A stretch of 64,000 bases of DNA from positions 5,394,001-5,458,000 of the forward strand of contig NZ_CP043568.1 of the NCBI RefSeq assembly GCF_014076415.1, given 5' to 3'. The translations under genes and the position numbers were made by a program. The notes beneath the pieces were generated by a model. It did not search any database, was not told the origin of the DNA, and worked only from the letters and a program-made list of their open reading frames with translations. This document shows positions 61,314-64,000 of the stretch, piece by piece; the first letter of the stretch is position 1, and every line of letters begins with the position of its first letter. This stretch comes from Comamonas testosteroni. Lineage in GTDB: Bacteria; Pseudomonadota; Gammaproteobacteria; Burkholderiales; Burkholderiaceae_C.

Positions 61314-62854
61314 GCAAAGACGCAATCGCCCGTGGCTACAACCGCCGCAACTACGTGGTGGGCGCCCCCACGACCCCAGGCTGGGCAGCACAGGCCGCAC
61401 CCGCATCCGAAGGTGCGGCCACTGGCAGCCCCTGCGGCCTGCAGCACAAGCCAGTGGCCGTGCCCGAGGCGGTGCTCGCCGCACTGCGCGCCGCCTGTGA
61501 CCGCGTGCAGACCGAGCGCGCCGACATCGTCGCCGGCACGCGCGACTGGTGGGCACGCACCATGGTGGCCGAAACCTCGGGCCACCCGGCCACGCCGCAG
61601 GCCGTCATCGCCCATGCATCCACCGTGGAGCAGGTGCAGGCCGTGATGCGCATTGCCGATGCACATGCCATTCCCGTCACCGTCTCGGCCGGGCGCAGCA
61701 ACGTCACGGGCGCGGCCCTGCCCCTGCGCGGCGGCATCGTGCTGGACCTGTGCGCGCTCAACCGCTTCATCGCGATGGACGAGCAAAGCCAGATCGTCGA
61801 GGTCGAGGCCGGCATGTTCGGCGACGTGTTCGAGGAAACCATCCAGCGCCGCCACGGCATGACCATGGGCCACTGGCCCTCGTCCTTCGGCATCAGCACC
61901 GTGGGTGGCTGGGTGGCCTGCCGGGGCGCAGGCCAGTTGTCCACGCGCTACGGAAAGATCGAGGACATGGTCCACGGCATGGACGTGGTGCTGGCCGATG
62001 GCCGCCTCGTCACCGTGGGCGGCTACGCGCGCGCGGCCATCGGCCCGGACCTGCAGCAGCTGTTCATCGGCTCGGAAGGCACGCTGGGCGTGATCGTGCG
62101 CATCCGCTTCAAGCTGCACCGCCTGCCCGACCACGGCCGCGCCATCGCCTATGGTTTTGCCAGCTTTGCCCAGGGCCTGGAGGCCTGCCGCCAGATCCTG
62201 CAGCAAGGCGCCAACCCCGCCGCGCTGCGGCTGTACGACGCGCTGGAAAGCGGCGTGCAATTCGACCGCAGCGACCTTAACGTGCTGCTGATCGCCGACG
62301 AAGGCGCGCCCGAGATCGTCGATGCCGTCATGGCCATCTGCGAACGTGTGTGTGCACCTTTGGGTGAACGGCTGGACGGTGCCGCCACCCTGGAGCGCTG
62401 GCTGGACACGCGCTACCTGACCGGCAAGAGCGCCGAGGGCTTCAAGAAAGGCCCGGGCTTCGTCGCCGACACTCTGGAGATGTGCGGCCCCTGGAAAGAC
62501 CTGCCGGCCATCTACGAGGAAGTGGTCGCCGCGCTGCAGGCCATCCCCGGCACCCTGGCCGGCTCGGCCCACCAGTCGCATGCCTATGTGGATGGCGCCT
62601 GCCTGTACTTTTCGCTGCGCGGCGAGGTGGCCGTGGACCAGCGCGCCCAGTGGTACCGCGCGGCCTGGGACGCGGCCAACGCCGTGCTGCTGCGCCACGG
62701 CGCCACGCTCAGCCACCACCACGGCGTGGGCCTGCTGCGCGCGCCCTACATGCGGCAATCGCTGGGCCCGGCCTTTGCCCTGCTGGAGGCCACCAAGCGC
62801 ATGCTGGACCCCAAGAACCTGCTCAACCCCGGCAAGCTGGGGCTGGACCTCTGA
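61307..62854 (+). CDS. FAD-binding oxidase, alkyldihydroxyacetonephosphate-synthase-like (PCMH type)
   Basis: 515 aa. PCMH FAD domain: PVTVSAGRSNVTGAALPLRG (FAD loop), GHWPSSFGISTVGGWVACRG and AIGPDLQQLFIGSEGTLGVI. The C-terminal ATLSHHHGVGLLRAPYMRQS matches the His-rich HHHGVG motif of alkyl-DHAP synthases. An N-terminal extension (ARGYNRRNYVVGAPTTPGWA) precedes the domain. Its start overlaps the GlpD-like stop by seven bases. May oxidise or rearrange a ketose or ether phosphate; in bacteria this subfamily is poorly characterised. Confidence 0.86.
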   Translation: MLSKDAIARGYNRRNYVVGAPTTPGWAAQAAPASEGAATGSPCGLQHKPVAVPEAVLAALRAACDRVQTERADIVAGTRDWWARTMVAETSGHPATPQAVIAHASTVEQVQAVMRIADAHAIPVTVSAGRSNVTGAALPLRGGIVLDLCALNRFIAMDEQSQIVEVEAGMFGDVFEETIQRRHGMTMGHWPSSFGISTVGGWVACRGAGQLSTRYGKIEDMVHGMDVVLADGRLVTVGGYARAAIGPDLQQLFIGSEGTLGVIVRIRFKLHRLPDHGRAIAYGFASFAQGLEACRQILQQGANPAALRLYDALESGVQFDRSDLNVLLIADEGAPEIVDAVMAICERVCAPLGERLDGAATLERWLDTRYLTGKSAEGFKKGPGFVADTLEMCGPWKDLPAIYEEVVAALQAIPGTLAGSAHQSHAYVDGACLYFSLRGEVAVDQRAQWYRAAWDAANAVLLRHGATLSHHHGVGLLRAPYMRQSLGPAFALLEATKRMLDPKNLLNPGKLGLDL

Positions 62855-62855
62855 C

Positions 62856-63422
62856 ATGGGCCGCCCGGACAACTCCCTGGGTGCGCGGCTGGCGCGCCGC
62901 CCCGTCATCGCCACCCTTTACGGGGCCGAGCAGATGGACGCGCTGCTGGCCAGCCAGGCCGAAGTCGCCATCGTCGCCAACATCGAACTGCGCCGCCTGC
63001 GCTCGGTGATCTCCACCATCACAGGGGCGGGCAAGATCGCCATCGTCAACATCGACAGCTGCGACGGCATCTCGCCCGACAAGGGCGGCGTGGACTACCT
63101 CGTGGACCTGGGCGCCAGCAGCCTGCTGTCCACGCGCGTGGCCACCATCCAGCGCGCCAACAAGGCCGGGCTGCTGACCATGCAGAAGGTCTTCGTCACC
63201 GACCGCTCCACCTGGCCACGCAGCATCAAGGCGGTGGAGCAGAGCGACCCCAACCTCGTGCAGATCATGCCCGCCCCCATGCTGGCCCACATCACCGAGG
63301 CAGAGCGCCGCATCCTGCCGCCGCTCGTGGCCTCTGGCTTCGTCTGCAGCCAGGACCAGGTGCAGCAGGCGCTGGCCGGTGGGGCGATTGCGGTATCTAC
63401 CAGCGACAGTGGGCTTTGGTGA
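62856..63422 (+). CDS. Glycerol-3-phosphate responsive antiterminator (GlpP family)
   Basis: 188 aa TIM-barrel-like protein. GlpP in Bacillus binds G3P and then the mRNA leader, preventing termination and stabilising the transcript. Ours has ARRPVIATLYGAEQMDALLA, LRSVISTITGAGKIAIVNID, SCDGISPDKGGVDYLVDLGA and DPNLVQIMPAPMLAHITEAE, and ends with the ALAGGAIAVSTSDSGLW phosphate-binding motif. ATG 62856 is one base after the preceding stop. Encoded in the operon it would regulate; the leader hairpins at 56549-56620 are candidate targets. A proteobacterial member, mechanism untested. Confidence 0.9.
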   Translation: MGRPDNSLGARLARRPVIATLYGAEQMDALLASQAEVAIVANIELRRLRSVISTITGAGKIAIVNIDSCDGISPDKGGVDYLVDLGASSLLSTRVATIQRANKAGLLTMQKVFVTDRSTWPRSIKAVEQSDPNLVQIMPAPMLAHITEAERRILPPLVASGFVCSQDQVQQALAGGAIAVSTSDSGLW

Positions 63423-63438
63423 GGAGCGGCTGCCAGGG

Positions 63439-63681
63439 TCATGGTTGGCCAGCATCCGTGTGGAGCACTCGCCGAGACTCCTGCCTGCGTCGAGTGCTCT
63501 CCAGCTCTTTTTGAAGCAACTCGGCATCCGGCAATACCATCCGGTAGTTGGCCGCCATCGCCTTGGTCGACAAGCCATCCAGCGCATACCGCGCCAAGGC
63601 ATGGCCCTTGTCGGCGCACAGGATCAGGCCGACCGGCGCGGCGGCAGATTTGCCCGCTGCCACAGGTGTCCTCCTTGTCAT
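63439..63681 (-). pseudogene. C-terminal fragment of a YhcG/DUF1016 (PDDEXK) nuclease
   Basis: 80 residues: AAAPVGLILCADKGHALARY, ALDGLSTKAMAANYRMVLPD, AELLQKELESTRRR. These match the last strand and helices of YhcG-type proteins (PxGILLC, ALxxLxxxLxAEYxxxLPDxxLLQ). The nuclease core upstream is absent, since the preceding sequence in this frame has no DUF1016 features. A truncated remnant, probably from rearrangement at the edge of the GC-rich block; an ATG at 63681 could allow a short protein. Confidence 0.6.
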
Positions 63682-63743
63682 TGCGTCACCTTCACGGCAC
63701 AGGACAACCGGAGGGTTGCCTTCCGACAGCCCGGCCCTGCGCC

Positions 63744-64000
63744 TCAGCTCCCTCGCCGGCTCCGCATCTTCACGCGCTCCACCAGATCCTTGAGCAGATC
63801 GAAGTGCAGACGCATGTGCTTGAGCAAGTGGCGGTAGCGTGAGCGAGGCAGCTTGAAGGCCTTGTCGGCAAGCTGAATGGCGCTGGCCGCCATGTGCCAT
63901 TGCTGCTCGAATGCCGCATGGTCCTGCGGCGGATCGGCCTGCATGCGCCGAATGTGTGCCAGCGCAAGTTCCACCGCGCATGCCACTTCGAACTGGCGCG
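63744..64000 (-). CDS. Unrecognised protein, C-terminal part (5' end beyond window)
   Basis: The frame is open to the window edge; a GTG at 63986 would give 80 residues, but the upstream codons (RQFEV) continue in frame, so the gene probably starts outside. Helical, charged and His-rich: LALAHIRRMQADPPQDHAAF, AASAIQLADKAFKLPRSRYR, HLLKHMRLHFDLLKDLVERV. No family recognised. Ends in a basic tail. 63 bases upstream of the YhcG fragment, same strand. Confidence 0.45.
   Translation of the reverse strand, partial: RQFEVACAVELALAHIRRMQADPPQDHAAFEQQWHMAASAIQLADKAFKLPRSRYRHLLKHMRLHFDLLKDLVERVKMRSRRGS

Noticed and set aside
59010..61556. 848-codon open frame on the minus strand across the GlpD-like gene
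   Set aside because: Long antisense frames are expected in this GC-rich block; the plus strand carries clear FAD motifs.
61256..62914. 552-codon antisense frame over the AGPS-like gene
   Set aside because: Same reason; the plus-strand HHHGVG and PCMH motifs identify the real gene.

Overview
The window looks like a chromosomal segment of a Comamonadaceae betaproteobacterium, most likely Comamonas or a close relative. The grounds are high-GC coding with short intergenic gaps, three orphan Bug-type (tripartite tricarboxylate transporter) binding proteins, LIV-type and NMT1-type ABC uptake operons, betaproteobacterial DUF1840 and DUF3567 proteins, and two families of short dispersed intergenic repeats. 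No rRNA, tRNA, CRISPR array, intact insertion sequence or origin was found.

Layout. 0-5.5 kb: the end of an MFS gene, htpG (with a plausible heat-shock promoter), rluB with a huge Arg/Asp/Gly-rich N-terminal extension, and a Crp/Fnr regulator. 5.7-14.4 kb: a (+) operon of acyl-CoA ligase, LIV-type ABC transporter (ATPase, two permeases, binding protein, second ATPase) and a PaaK-like ligase, with the same ~100-bp repeat in three of its gaps. 14.7-21 kb: Bug protein, DUF1840, cyclopropane synthase, a membrane-anchored hypothetical protein, a lipoprotein aminopeptidase and a phosphoethanolamine transferase. 21.1-26.9 kb: a (-) NMT1-type ABC operon with two paralogous binding proteins and a nucleoside-deaminase-like enzyme, divergent from a 2OG-Fe(II) dioxygenase that has a near-perfect sigma-54 promoter. 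27-36.7 kb: acyl-CoA-binding protein, porin, an AraC-linked catabolic cluster (TauD dioxygenase, BKACE, Bug, quinone reductase), an M20 amidohydrolase and a LivK-type binding protein. 36.9-40.7 kb: a molybdopterin oxidoreductase and a diguanylate cyclase.

41.0-43.7 kb: a three-gene operon behind a second sigma-54 promoter. It encodes a Tat-exported FAD amine oxidase, an exported cytochrome c and a lipoprotein RidA, and reads as a periplasmic amine-dehydrogenating and imine-hydrolysing module. 43.8-50.4 kb: a LysR-divergent operon (pirin, isochorismatase-like hydrolase, amidohydrolase, DoxX, MFS). 50.5-56.4 kb: Bug protein, TraB/GumN, fumarylacetoacetase-family hydrolase with IclR, DUF3108 and DUF3567.

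56.6-63.4 kb: a visibly GC-richer operon of MFS transporter, glycerol-kinase-like FGGY kinase, GlpD-like oxidase, alkyl-DHAP-synthase-like FAD oxidase and a GlpP antiterminator. Two hairpins lie in its leader. It is followed by a fragment of a YhcG/DUF1016 nuclease and a gene running off the window edge, so it may be an acquired block.

The strongest leads are the periplasmic amine module, the sigma-54/NMT1/dioxygenase divergon, the GlpP-associated polyol cluster and the two repeat families.
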